NCBI GenBank assembly: GCA_036583965.1
Contig: JAZBQD010000001.1
Location: forward strand, 29,050,597 to 29,114,596
Source of the DNA: Prunella strophiata
Lineage: Eukaryota; Chordata; Aves; Passeriformes; Prunellidae
Direction of reading: 5' to 3'
DNA: 64,000 nucleotides
The notes under the pieces: model-generated
What the model was told of the DNA's origin: nothing
What the model saw: the letters and a program-made list of their open reading frames with translations, nothing else
Databases searched by the model: none
In this document: positions 12,301 through 24,275 of the stretch, one piece after another
How the letters are laid out: every line of letters begins with the position of its first letter
How positions within the stretch are numbered: the first letter of the stretch is position 1
Translations under genes and position numbers: made by a program

Positions 12301-13030
12301 TTAGCTTATGACCTGCACAGGAAGGGGAATCACTGGAAGAAGGGGCACAGTAGGGTAGCTGCTCTATGAGATATTTCAGATTCCTTACTCTTCTTACCCC
12401 TTCTAACTCATAAGCTTGTGCCTCTCTGTGCAGTGAACCTGCTTCTGTAAAAGGCCCAGCACGGGGGCATGGACTGAGGGAGCAGGGAGGGGAACACCCC
12501 AGTGCCAGGCTGGCTTGGGGGACCAAGAGACAAACACCATCTGAATAAACACAAGGCCAGCACAGAGCAAAGCATGGGAAGATGGGTGGCTGCTTAGAAG
12601 GAAAAGTGCCTGTAAAAGGCAGTAATCACCTCAAAGATACACTAGGAATTCCTGGTGTAGAAGATACTAAAACTGGAAAAATCTTATTTATTGAAACAAA
12701 AGGAAGTAATGTATTAACTAATGTTTATTGCCCTCATTTCATCTACTTCTATGACAATGTGATTTATGGATATCAGTTTAGGATCTTTCCCAAGGTAGTA
12801 ATCTGCACTGAAACACTGCAGGTTCTTGAAAAAGAAGACACTTTCTTTATATTTTAAATTTTTTTCTTTCTTTTATCATCTAGGTATGCATATTATCTAG
12901 CAAACTGTAGTCAGGTCATAGAGGAGGTGCCTCTTAGTAATGTTATAAACAACTGAAAAAATAGTTTCAGCAAAACCAGTTTGAACAGGGGAAATAAATT
13001 TGTTCTTTTCACTAATGCACTAATAAATAG

Positions 13031-13062
13031 CAACAACAACAAGAACAGAAGCAGCAGCAGCA
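13031..13062 (+). repeat. CAA/CAG trinucleotide low complexity
   Basis: Imperfect CAA units followed by four GCA/CAG units. Short and interrupted. Confidence 0.8.
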
Positions 13063-14471
13063 ATTTGATGATTCAATGTTTACAAAACTGTGTAGTTTGT
13101 AAAAATTTCTAGGAAACTTTTACATTCAGACAAAGAAAAATGTTTTAATTTAAAAAGTTTCAACTATCTGTAAGCAAGCTGCTCCGCCCCTCAATGACTG
13201 GGCACTGGTTTTTTTAGAATGAACTGCTGAATACAGAACACTGTCCTACTGAACATCCACTCAGAATATAACATGTTCCAGTAAAATTCATTAGAAGCAC
13301 ATTTTTTCCCCCATCATATGCATAAACACAGCTGTCATTCTCACTCACACATTCTTCCTCATCTCAGAAACAATTACTGACCAAAAGCTGAGATTTTCAA
13401 CCAAACAAAAATTTTCATCAAAATTATACAGATACATACAGAAGTCAACAGAATCTAGGTCTATATTAGGTAATTAAGTAATTTAAATACTAGACATAAA
13501 GTTATTCTACATTCTTGCTAAGTGTAACATGTGAGTCACCACTATGAGAATTTTTAGTAAAAGATAATTTTTTTGTAGAGATCAGGGTTTACTTTGGTAG
13601 ATGGTCAGCAGCATTATGTTATTCCTTTTGGGTTACAATACTGTGCACCAGCTCACGACTTCTGTCTAATAAAGATACTGTAACATGAGCAAACATCATG
13701 GCTAAACTAAATCCTAATGTAAACTACTGTTAGAGGGGTATTACATTGTTTTCATTTGCTCTGTGAGTTGCAGACTTTAGGATAATAATATTGCTCTGTA
13801 ATAGTGATAGCTTAATTTCATGTTGTAACACCCTAATGACTTTATTGTTTCACTCCCATTCCAATTCCAACAGCTATTACCATTTAAACACCTGTATTAT
13901 CAAAGTGCTGTGGTTGAGTACCTTCCAGATAATTTACTTATGTTACAAAAGACTAATTCAAAGGAAGGCTGGATGTTTCTCTAACTGTTGTACCATTTAT
14001 CTTTTGGCATTGGCAGAATCCATCAGGAAAGTATGTGTTGATTAAAGCCACCAGCCTACAGTTATACTTCATGTGCAGGATATATCTCTCTCAACATGAT
14101 GATGAGAGGGAGAGGGACAAAAAAAATATTATTGCAGGAAGAATTTCTACAAAATATCCAGGGCATCAAATTCTTACTACGCACAATTAAGACACTCTTA
14201 TTACACACAGAAAACAACTGCCCTCTGGTTAAAAAGGTAAAGTTATATTAGTGTTTAATTTTCATTTTCAAAGGAATGCTTATGAAATATTTAAATTTGT
14301 AAGAATTTTTCTCACCACACACAATAACTACTGTGTGTTCTCTCTTGTTCTCCCCATTTGCCTACTTCAACCACCCCTCTGCCTTGAATCCACATCATAA
14401 ATATAAATTTTGGCATCTATGAGTGTCCATATATAATAAATGGAATCACTAAATAAAATAACACAATGGAG

Positions 14472-14514
14472 AAAAAAAAAAAAAAAAAACAAAACAAAAA
14501 AAACAAAAAAAAAA
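14472..14514 (+). repeat. A-rich low-complexity tract
   Basis: A18 followed by AAAAC-type units and more A runs. No retroposed body or flanking duplication is evident upstream. Confidence 0.9.
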
Positions 14515-15782
14515 CCCCACTGAATTTCTCTTGCTTTTCCTGAGAAATGCATGAACCATATGAAAGAACCAGGATGCTGGACACAGCCCAAAGATCTGAT
14601 TGGAGAAATTGCTTTCAAAAGTACTATTTCTACTGTTCTATTAAAAACATAACATTGCAGTTTTAGAAAGAGAGCTTGTTTACTAAGGATTTTGCATTTC
14701 ATTAGAATATTACAAAGATTCTTGAAGAAATTCATATGCACTGAATTCATTACTTGAAGTGACCAGCACTTAAGCAGCAAACTTCCTAAGGATGAAACAG
14801 CAAAGCATTCAACCATGTTTAGTGAGACACAGAGTTAGCACAAGCTCAGGCTCAAGAACTATTTATTATTCCACATGCTGAAATGATTCATATCTTGATG
14901 ATATATTTCTAAAGGGAGTAAGGGGAGAGAGCTTTGCTTAGGCTAAAAACTCCACTTACTTTCTAAAAGCAAAACAGTCTCAAAATTTCTCTTGAAAAGA
15001 ATATTTTTGTGCAGAGGAAATCTAAAATACTCTGGATCAGTTGATTCTGGTAAACCAGTCTTGTTCTTCCTCTGTCTCAATTCTTAACTTGTACTCCTCC
15101 CCAGCAAAAACCCCTCCATCTCAGCACCCAGAGATTCCCACCAGTTATGACTCCCAGCCCAGAAGTCATCTACTTAACACTCATCTTTACCAACAACTGT
15201 ACAAGGAGACAGCTGCTTTAAAAAAATAAGTAAAAAAATAAAGCCAAATTTAAAAAATCACTAATCTAGCACACTGTTATTTGCCAAGGTCAGTTCTGAT
15301 TGTTTTCCAGCATGGCATCTACAAGGAAACTGACACATACTGAACAGTCCCCTACAAAGGAAAAACAAGCAAATTTCAAGGAAGGCATCACATCCAGTTT
15401 TGCAGCTTTCTGGTTCCCTCTGAGCCAACTCAAACTCCATATATCAAAGTGCATTTGGTAGTTGGTTGGCAGTATGGCCACTGTGGACAACCAGGGGCTC
15501 AGCAGCTTCCCCAGGGCAGTGGAATGATAAATGCCAGCAGAGTCATCTCCCTCACATAAGAGGAAACTCGTGGACATAACACCTGAGTGTGTATGAGTTT
15601 TTGGCATTCAAAAATTGCAAGTTCCTAAAAACATAAATCTAATTGTGAGGCTTGAAACACCAAGGTAAGAAAAATCCTGATTTGTAAAATTACTCGATGG
15701 AAGCACACACCGTATTTTCCATCTCTCGCTTTTTGGAACAAACAGCAACACTCCAGCACACACCTCCTAGAGAATAAAGCCA

Positions 15783-15804
15783 GACTAAAACCTGACTAAA
15801 ACCT
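15783..15804. repeat. 11-bp perfect tandem duplication
   Basis: GACTAAAACCT occurs twice in direct succession. Function unknown; probably replication slippage. Confidence 0.9.
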
Positions 15805-16080
15805 CTGGGTTTTGTCACTCTCACACATACTCTTACAGCACTTCAGCTCTTGCATGGCTTCTTTCTCAGCTAGAGCCAGCTAGGGCTGGAAGGGAGCCGA
15901 CAGCTTCTCATGCATCAAAGAGCAAAGCAAGTTACCTGAGCTCTCAGTAGCAGCCAGCCTGTGACAAAGGCAGTGCTGAGGAAAAGGATGTTCTTATTTA
16001 AAAAGCAGCAAGGTAGAAAATTTGCCACATGTATACGAGCCAGGGAAGATTTTGGAATACATATTAGCAACACCTGAAGA

Positions 16081-16380
16081 ACAGTTCAGTGTAGGATTCA
16101 GTGGAGTCTGAGGTGACAGGCACTCAGACTGCAGTGGATGGATATGGGTATAAAGCTCAGCCTGGCCTCTGCAGAGGGCCAGGACAGGGAGCACATGGCA
16201 GCTCACCACAGGCTGCCAGCAAGCCAAGGAACCTCCCTGGCCTGGCTGCACCCGAGGGCAGGGATGTGCCCAGCCCTGGCACAGCACTGCCCAGAGCCTG
16301 GGCACAGCAGCCCTGGCCAGGCTGCACGTCCTTATCTCCTGCTAACAGAAACCTTGTTTGGCGGCCACCAGGCATAACAG
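16081..16380. other. GC-rich patch with internal direct repeat
   Basis: About 300 bp of high GC. CCTGGCCTGGCTGCAC (16236-16251) recurs as CCTGGCCAGGCTGCAC (16312-16327), 15 of 16 identical and offset by 76 bp, with other CCCAGCCTGG-type words between. This suggests decayed internal repetition. Open frames of 76-103 codons on both strands are by-products of GC content. Confidence 0.5.
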
Positions 16381-19300
16381 AGCTCAAATCTCACTCATGA
16401 AGTATTCCATGGCTTCTCACAGAGAATAATAACAGTATTTAGGAGATTCATTTCCCCCTCGATGTGCCCAGACTGTCACACAGATTAGTACCTTCAGTGA
16501 AATGTTGCAGTTAATACACTTTTCAGTCCAGCTCAGTTTGCTCCAATCTGATTCTCAGAAAATCACGTGGGGACTTTTCAGCTATAAGCACCATTTCTTG
16601 CACTGTGTTATTTAATTACTGTACAGGAGCTGGTTGCAGACCTGATAAAGCACTGCAGTCCCTAATTCTCTTGACTTGTATCTGGCCTTCCAAGTGAAAA
16701 CCTAAATAAAGGAATCATTCTTGGTGGTATTCCCACAATGTTAACAGTATTGCACAACTTGAGGAAGAAAGCCATGGTCTTGCATAACTATGCAACAACA
16801 TGCTGTCAGCAACAGCATTCACTCATTACTGACTTATTCCTCAGACTGATTTTACCAAGTGAATCATGTAACAATGAAGAAGTCTAAGACCTCTATTTGG
16901 CTAAGACTTAAATGAAGATCCAGTAGCTTACCTAACTAAATTCTAAGATTTTTTCTTTTGGCTGCTAGATAAAATGTTTGTTTACCAGGAATCTCAAAAC
17001 TAAACAAAAAAGCATTAAACTTCTATAATGCTCCAAGTTTTCACTTAACCCTGAGACACCAAATTAACTTAATTTCTCAGTGCCTGGTAGTACTTCTGCA
17101 GGATACCTACTCTTAACTTCACAGTTAGCTCAAAATCTTTATTAACATTGCCAGAAACCAGTGGTAGGGGGGGGAGATTGACTTATTTATTTCTCATTCC
17201 CACAGAAAAAGGAGGTGGTGATAAACTGCATGCCTGTTAGAACAACATGATTTAAAATTTTACAACAGAATGAAGCTCCTGTTGTACCGCCTGGTTAATA
17301 AGCTGTCAGTTCATTTATTAAGAACTATAGAGATCTGATGGAATTTGGGCAAGCAGCTGACAGCCCATCATATTTCTAATTCTAAGGTACATCCTGCCAT
17401 TCAGTAAAGTTTGAATAAAACAATTCCACATGCCAGGTTTGAAAGTGAGCTATACAAAGAACAAAGGCAATTGGGAGGAATCTTGTAAAGACCTAAAGCT
17501 TTGTAGAGTATCTAGAGAAATGTATCTATAACCAGGCACTGAATCAGAGTCATTTCCCCTGCTACACTCCCCAGTGCATTTTCTCCCATCCCACACAACG
17601 TTCTTCACCACAAGGAATTTTTGAAGCACATTTACAGAAGGTAATCACTGTTGGAGGGAGGAAGGGTAGGAGTTTTTCATTTCCAAGGCTAAATGAATGT
17701 AGTTGACCTTAATGGATAGCATCTGCAACTGTTCTCAGAGCGAGAAGGGGGTTTGGACTAGCAGAGGAACAAAAACAAGTCTCAGCTTAATTCTAAGAAA
17801 AAACAGTAGGGACAAATGGAAAGAGAAATCCTTAGGAGCTGTGATTCTTAGCTGTCCAAACTGCCATTTGGGAAAAGGACTGCCTACCTTACAAGAACTG
17901 AAAGTGATGTAAAACTTAGTAGCCTTATTGGATGTTTTACTACATCCTCACCAGGATCTTCATTAAAATCCTACTTAAGATTAAGTCAGTGGCTGGTTGC
18001 AACAGCAAAGTGGCACCCCTGGGATGTTGCCCAATGTGATTAAGAAGCACACAAAACAGTGCCACAAATTGTAGCTTTTCCAACCCGGATATCCCAGTGA
18101 TTTTGTTTTCATTTTTAAGGAAACATCAAGAAACCTTTTAATTAAAAATACACCAATGGTTAGGAAATATCTTCTGCAAGGAGAGAAAAGGTGTGCAGCA
18201 CTAGCCTGTGGGACTGGCACTAACACAAGCAGCTCCTCTGCTGTGACAAAACAGCATCAGAACCAACAACCTGATAGGTGGAATCAGGGGAACCAGTTCT
18301 GCTTCTGAACATTTCAAGTGCAACTAACATTTTGTGAAATACCAAAAAGCATAACACAGTCTTCCTTATATTACACAATGCTGGAAGACCACACATGAAT
18401 AATGTTCTGATTTATATGTAAAAGATCCAAGTCCATCTGCTGCTGAAGTCCTTACAGGCCTCAGCTTTATTTTCAAGATTGTCAGCTGGCAGAAGAAAAA
18501 CAGTTTTACCTCTTGTTGGTAGGACAAACAATAGGTCAATAGAAAGTTCCACTTATTCCCCCAAAACCACACAGGAGAGTCTGACTGAGCCAAAACTGAA
18601 CATAACATATCCTGGTCAGAACAGGCCAATCAATCACAAAAATACCTACCTCTAACTCTTGTCATAAAAGAGAGTTTTGCCAAGATTCTCTGACTTACGA
18701 GTCTCTAAAACCTGGAGTTCTGAAAATGGATTAATATCCATGTCATGACTAGTTCTTTTTTGGTTACATGATCTACAATGCAGCTCTGAGTCAGGACTAC
18801 CATATATAATTAGATTCACACTAAGTACCCCACAAAATAACATCATATTTAAGTTAAACACGTGTTCATGTTCTTTGCTAAGCTCTGGTCTTAACAGTGA
18901 CACAAAAGTATGTATTTTTATAGCTCAAAAATCTCAAAACTTTTACCAGCTCTTTTAATCCCTACTGTTTTTGCCATTAACTATTTAAATGTAAAATAAA
19001 ACCAGAACATACTGATTTTGCTGTTATTATAAAAATATGAGCATGTTTCCATTTTTGCAACTGTAGGTAATGCACAAAGGACCAGAACTTGCAGACATTT
19101 TATCACAGGGTATTATACAACAGCATTTCCCAAAACTGCAGTTTATTTTCTCCCTTAAAACCAGACCAAATGCTGACAGAACAAAAAGGGAAGATACACC
19201 TGTTCTCCCTGTGTTGCAATGTTTTGGGGGATTGCCTGTTTTCAAATGCAAACTGCAGAGAATAACAACCTAATTTGCAGAAACATACAACTTCTCAATG

Positions 19301-19950
19301 GTTTGTGTTTAAATATAAACAAACAAAAAGTGACTGTAAACCCCCAACGTAACAGTGAGAATATTTCTTTTGGTAAGTTACTAGCAAAACTTTTATTAAC
19401 AACTGCTCATCAGTTACAAGCTTTGCCAAGTAGACAAGCTTGCCACTCTCTGAAACCCCTCAGAGGAAAAGTGTGGTAAGGGGTGACATTGTTGGGAGTT
19501 CCTGTTTTCCTCCTGCCTGCTGGGATCTGCAGCACCCCTGTATGGACAGCCCTTCCACAGCAAGGTCGTGTCAAACAATGCTGAGGTTTCCAGAATGGCT
19601 CAAAAAGTCCTATGGGACCCTAAACTGAATGGCTTTAGCTCTAACTTTGTAGAGATACTTTTGAGAAACTGATCAGAGGCACCAAGCCTTCATGAAAATT
19701 CCACCCAGAGAGGTTCCTGCTTGCATGCAGCTCCTTGTTGGATCCAGACCCAGGATTAATGAGTTACACTGCCTTTCATGATTAAATAACAATTTCTTTA
19801 CAAACTGCTGGTTAAACATGAAATGCTTTTAAATACTATGGCTCCCTGCCTTAGACACTGAAAATGTCACAGGTCCAATAATTATTAGCACTGGGACTTG
19901 CTCTTGAGTCAGTGATTAAAATAAGCTGGGTCTTGGTCAGGACTGCCTTA
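16381..19950. other. non-coding AT-rich stretch
   Basis: No supported gene. Single strong donor motifs occur on the minus strand (TTAG|GTAAGC, exon side ending at 16932) and on the plus strand (TTTG|GTAAGT at 19371), but without good partner acceptors. A G8 run lies near 17167-17174. A weak CR1-tail-like word near 18074 was rejected. Confidence 0.6.
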
Positions 19951-19951
19951 C

Positions 19952-20038
19952 CACTGCATCTCCTCACAGCTCAAGCTACAATGCAGGTAGTACATGAGTA
20001 TTTTTGTTAACAGAATGAGAATGGTGGTGCACACAAAG
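19952..20038 (-). other. candidate minus-strand exon, 87 nt
   Basis: Read on the minus strand, a pyrimidine-rich acceptor (CCAGTTTCTTTCATTAG) precedes 20038 and a donor (CAGTG|GTAAGG) follows 19952. One frame, starting after one leftover base, is open for 28 codons to the donor. It translates to a hydrophobic Ile/Leu/Tyr-rich run that would suit a membrane segment. The other two frames have stops. No family is recognised; a chance pseudo-exon is the main alternative. Confidence 0.15.
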
Positions 20039-20641
20039 CTAATGAAAGAAACTGGAAGATTCATTCTGCATCATTTAAGAGATAGCAATTTCAAAGCAAA
20101 GCAATTTTTTGTAAACTTTTTTTAATAGAAAATTTAGAAGACATGGATTTTCAGTTAATTTGAGAAAGAAATTCAAACTGCTTGAAAAGTCCTACTTTCT
20201 TACACATTTCTCAATTCCGAAATGAAGAATTTCCAAAGTCTTAAACTTAGAGTGTGTTCCACTGTAAGCACAGGATGACAACATATATGAGAAAAACCAA
20301 AACATATTTTAAACATGTTATCATTTACAATGTTGAAGTTCTAATGGGGTTAAATGTTAAGAGAAATGCTTCTTTAAATAAGAGAGTAGAACACTGTTTA
20401 GAATGCTTAACATATCTGCCATTGCCTAGGTAGCTTGTCACCCAGTCTTCTCTTTCTAAATCACTTTGATAACTCCAGTGCTGCAGATTTATGGAAAAAT
20501 ATAAATGGGGAGGAGGAGTAAGTCAGGGTAGAAGAAACCAAAATCATATTTCAACTCTCAAAATTCTTTTAAATATATTATGCTTTATCTATCACAGCAA
20601 GTTCTCCTTTTTCAAAACCTGAATTGTGCTTCTTTTTTCAG

Positions 20642-20785
20642 GCAGCACAACTTGTCACCAGCACTGTGCAAACCTCCAAACTTCCAGAAGTTTTGGGCCA
20701 ACTACAAGAAGTAGACACACTTACCAGCATCTCTTTGGTTCAGAAATCCTGGGAAAGTTTCAATGCATCCCAAGTTTCAAAATAG
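20642..20785 (+). other. candidate 3'-terminal exon behind a strong acceptor
   Basis: An excellent acceptor (GTGCTTCTTTTTTCAG) ends at 20641. The frame in phase with it is open for 47 codons before a TAG at 20783-20785. The composition is coding-like (helical, Gln/Leu/Val/Ser-rich, one Trp). No good donor is visible inside, so it would have to be a terminal exon; the nearest AATAAA noted is at 21333. The other frames are open for 23 and about 76 codons, which weakens the argument. Confidence 0.15.
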
Positions 20786-21802
20786 TCACAAATATTTCAA
20801 GAATAGCCTTTGTTGTGGTATTTCTCTCTCCTCTTCCAAAAAAACCCAAGCATCAGTTCAGAGGCATATAACAATGCTGCAAAATGCCTCTTGTGCCTTC
20901 CTTAACCACCTAAAAAGGATCAAAGTTTTGGATAAAGGTTTGTTTTTTGAAGCAGGATACACAACAGTAACCCATGACAAGCATTATTAATGCTCTCTGC
21001 AAAAGTTCACCTCCTTTTACAACCCAAATGGGAACATCTAAATCTTGTCCTTCTTGGAGTCACAAAATCTTGTTGTACTTGCACCTCTTACAGCAAAGGT
21101 CAGAATCTCACACACTGTGCTATCTCACTACAAAAAGATGTATCTTTTCCCATATTTCCCTCATAGAAGTTATTGGAGCCAACAGCTGATTTGTACCTTT
21201 AACCTTCTGATAACCTCACAACAATGACACTGCCCTGCAAGGAACTGAGCATTGCTCTTCATCGATTCCAGAAAGAAAGCAGGTTTTACACAAGGATGCA
21301 TTATCCTTCCCAAGACTGCAAAAGATTTATATAATAAAACTTTGATAAAAATCAGCTCTTTAGAGCAGTTACAGGATAAACTCAAAGGTCTAAGTGAGGC
21401 AACAAATAGGTTTAGAATCATGTTTGATACAATACCTACCAAGGCCAAAAAATACCACTGTATCATGACTGATTTCAGTGGATGCATGTTCCCATGCTTG
21501 GCCTCAACTACAGACCCTTTGTATTTGAGAAATTAGGGGATAACCTAAACTTTTGCTGACCTCCTAAAAAACCAGCAATAATGCAAGAACTCTATTTTTC
21601 AGAGATGAAATTTCAGCAAAAATAAACTGCCTTAAAAAAGAAAAACAAAAGAAACCCCCAGCCAACCAAACACAACACAGAGGCTTTTGCTGCCAGTGAC
21701 TCATAGTATTATTTTTTTCCTTAACTGCCCACAAAAACTTCATGTCAGACTGTAATTGTTTCAGCCTTTGCTGAAATATGATCCCACTGAAAACCATCAC
21801 TG

Positions 21803-21818
21803 CATCATCATCATCATT
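21803..21818 (+). repeat. CAT trinucleotide repeat
   Basis: About five CAT units in a row. Confidence 0.85.
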
Positions 21819-22007
21819 CGAGGTTTAACATAAGAGGTATCACAGACAGACCACTACCACAAAGTCCACACTGCCAGCAGCCCTGCTTCTGCTTTACCTT
21901 CATATGGCAAGCTCTCTCTCACAGCAGGCCAGCAGCTGCTTGGTGAGCAGCTCTGCCAACCCCACTGGAGCAGAGCAAGCCTTCTGAGGAAGGAGCAGGA
22001 GCTGGAG

Positions 22008-22140
22008 GTGAAGGCAGCTCGGGCACCCCTGAGAGCAGAGCCCGTGAGTCCGGGCGTTAGTCACGCTTGGCCGCGCGGGGACAGCTGCACGCGAGCTGTG
22101 ACAAAGGTGCTCATGAAATCCCCCGGTCCCTTTTGTCTGT
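22008..22140. other. short CpG cluster
   Basis: About a dozen CpGs fall within roughly 130 bp, with CCGCGCGGGG-type words, in sequence otherwise nearly free of CpG. It is shorter than a standard CpG island. CCC|GTGAGT at 22044 is a possible donor, so an unannotated first exon is conceivable. A 111-codon plus-strand frame crosses it without recognisable motifs. Confidence 0.4.
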
Positions 22141-22190
22141 CACATCCCCTCGTGCTCCCATGCCAGCCTGCTTTTGAAAATCACACTTAC

Positions 22191-22275
22191 TGCTTCCACG
22201 AGAGCCTTGGCTTTTGGAAGAATAAGGTGTGTTGTCTAAGCAACATTTGGGGCCTTTCCAAACAGCTGATGATAG
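22191..22275 (-). other. candidate minus-strand exon, 85 nt
   Basis: On the minus strand an acceptor (TGCACTGACTTTCAG) precedes 22275 and a strong donor (AGCA|GTAAGTGTG) follows 22191. The frame in phase with the acceptor is open for the full 85 nt (28 codons plus one base) and is Ser/Lys/Gly-rich with one Trp and two adjacent Cys. It lies inside an 80-codon open frame. It is unrecognised and could be a chance pseudo-exon. Confidence 0.15.
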
Positions 22276-22467
22276 CTGAAAGTCAGTGCAGTTGCAATAT
22301 ATCCACACTACTGCAGAAAACTCACAATGGTTTTGTTCCATAATAACAAACACATTTGAAACCTGCCTGTATTCTAGTGATGTTGTAAGCTAATGACAAA
22401 CCTTTTATTTATAAATATATACCACCCCCACAAGCTTAAATTCTAGAAAGACAAGCAGCAAAGTATT

Positions 22468-22535
22468 GCTCTCTTTTAGACAGTGGGACTAAATAGCTTC
22501 CTTGAAGTCCCACAGCTATCCAAGAAGTATTTTGT
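22468..22535 (-). repeat. MIR-type SINE remnant
   Basis: The words TTTTAGACAGTGGGACTAAA and CACAGCTATCCAAGAAGT follow the order of the MIR/amniote-MIR core (TTTACAGATGGGGAAACT, then GTCACACAGC) in reverse orientation. Diverged but in the right order and spacing. Confidence 0.5.
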
Positions 22536-24174
22536 CTGTGCCTTAAGCACAAAGAACCCATCCCCAATGTGACACCACAAGGCATCCTGCTTTGTTGCCT
22601 TCAGCAACTCCATCAGCAGTCCTCTCTGTTGAAGAACTGCTGCTCTAATCTAGGGCTGGGAAAGTGAAAAATCTCAAAACTGTTTGCAAGCCAATTAGCA
22701 TCTTGCTAGCACCACCTTCATATTTAATTCTGTTTAGGGGATAATTATCAGCAAAGACCTCAGTCAATGCCCTCTCTGCCATTAGCAAAGTCACGCCCAA
22801 GGAACAAACAGGAACAGCATAGGAATATTATCCAGAGTAACTTGAACCACATGCACATTATATTGTATTCATGTCAGGTATGTTCTCTTTGTACCGTCTT
22901 CATTTTTTACTTTTTAAATTACTACATCACATGGCATCTTTTAAAAGCTACAACAAATTAAACAGCTTGACAGAAATATTATTGGAGAGGAGACTCTTGG
23001 CTGTATGCAGGAGCACAGATTAGACTTACATATTTATCCTTTCTGACATTATAAAACAATTAAAAAGCAATCTTTTTTATGTTACTTTGAATGAAAGTGT
23101 TATTTTGTAATTAGAGAGTCAAGTTCTAGAATTAAGTGACTATCACCTGTAAATTTTAATTTCTCTCCCTTTTAAAAATTTGGTGGAGTGTCAGTAGCAA
23201 AATACTTGAAAAATAGACTTGCTGTGTCCTGAATGGCATAGAAGAAATAACCTCAAAAACAACAAAACAGAACAACCCAAAAGCAAGAACACACAAAAAC
23301 TTAGAAAACAAAAATATTTTCTCCTCTACATTGCGACTGGAAGCAGGTAAGGTTTTCCTCCCACTGACATGCAAATCCATGACATTTCAACTATTAAACC
23401 CTGCTGAATTCCCTCAGCTCAACCATGCCACTCATCAGGTGCAGCACAGGGAAGGAGCTGGGTGCAAGCCTCCCTTGCAGAGTCCCACCAGGAGCTCTCC
23501 TGCACGCAGCCCAGAGCAGCTCAGCCTGGCTGCAGGCACCAAGCTGGAAGGGAGAGCCTCCCGTGCCAGCTTCCTTCCAGTGCCAACGCCAGCATGAAGG
23601 GCATCAGAGCAAAATGAGAGGTGAACTGGAACAAGCTTCATCACATGGAACGAGGCAGCCACTTTCCTATGTTCTTTAGCATGGCTGTAGTTAAAACAGT
23701 TATCACACTGCTCAGCCGCTCTGAGCGACAAGGAAACTGACTGCCATCACAAGTAAAATACACAGTTTACACAACAACGCCACAGAAGGCCCCCTACTTT
23801 AATTAAAAGAAAATACTGCAAATATTCATGTGTTTTTTTGCAGTTTAGAATGCATTGCAAAACTTCTCAAGGACAGCACAGTCACTCACTATTTATTTAG
23901 TTGAATAAATAGTAAATTTCATGTTAGAAGGTTTTTGCTGCTTGGAAGGTGACACAGTGAATGAACTTTTTTGTAGATGAGTGAGCACCAGAGCAAGCTT
24001 AAAAAGAAGCCCCTACATCCATCCATGGCTAGTGTTCCAGAAAAAAAAACCCTTTTATCCTTATTTCTATTATTTGTTTTACAATAATATCTAAAAGACC
24101 CTCTGCCAGATACAAAAGCAAACTGTGACAAGCATTCTCCCAGCAGAGATTTATAATCTAATAACAGGATATGG
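22536..24174. other. non-coding stretch with a GC-rich patch
   Basis: Mostly AT-rich. A GC-rich patch at about 23410-23610 carries overlapping chance frames on both strands. A strong plus-strand donor (AGCAG|GTAAGG) sits at 23346 beside a lone CpG, but no convincing acceptor lies upstream. No gene is supported. Confidence 0.55.
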
Positions 24175-24275
24175 CATAGGTGAAGAGGCTTGTCCAAGGT
24201 CACATAGTAGATCCACGCCACAAATAAGAATGTCAATGCTTCCTGACACTCTCTCTAGCCTTTTGCTGTCTAATT
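24175..24275 (-). repeat. MIR-type SINE remnant
   Basis: TGAAGAGGCTTGTCCAAGGT followed by CACATAGTAG closely matches the hallmark MIR word (ACTTGCCCAAGGTCACACAG) in reverse orientation. The stretch to about 24275 ends in TCCTGACACTCTC, which resembles the next part of the element. This is one of the clearest repeat fossils here. The CAAGGTCA word is also a nuclear-receptor half-site that MIR copies commonly carry. Confidence 0.6.

Larger units (their letters stand above)
12301..16080. other. non-coding AT-rich stretch
   Basis: No supported gene. It holds CAA/CAG low-complexity sequence (13031-13062), a long A-rich tract (14472-14514) and an 11-bp tandem duplication (15783-15804). The 149-codon minus-strand frame at 14367-14816 is open partly because it reads through the poly-A tract as phenylalanine; I regard it as chance. 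A strong isolated plus-strand donor (CCAAG|GTAAGA) lies at 15664. Confidence 0.6.
20039..22000. other. non-coding AT-rich stretch
   Basis: No supported gene apart from the candidate exon at 20642. It includes a CAT repeat (21803-21818). Open frames of 94 codons (plus, 21252-21536) and 105 codons (minus, 21170-21487) overlap on opposite strands and lack recognisable motifs. Confidence 0.55.

Noticed and set aside
14367..14816. 149-codon minus-strand open frame
   Set aside because: It reads through the A-rich tract as poly-Phe, so its length is an artefact of low complexity.
16564..16579. CACGTG E-box abutting an NF-kB-like GGGACTTTTC
   Set aside because: Both are short motifs, the second has one mismatch, and there is no other sign of an enhancer.
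18074..18090. TTTTCCAACCCGGAT-like word reminiscent of avian CR1 3' ends
   Set aside because: Flanking sequence does not continue as CR1 and the terminal ATTCTRTG-type repeats are missing.
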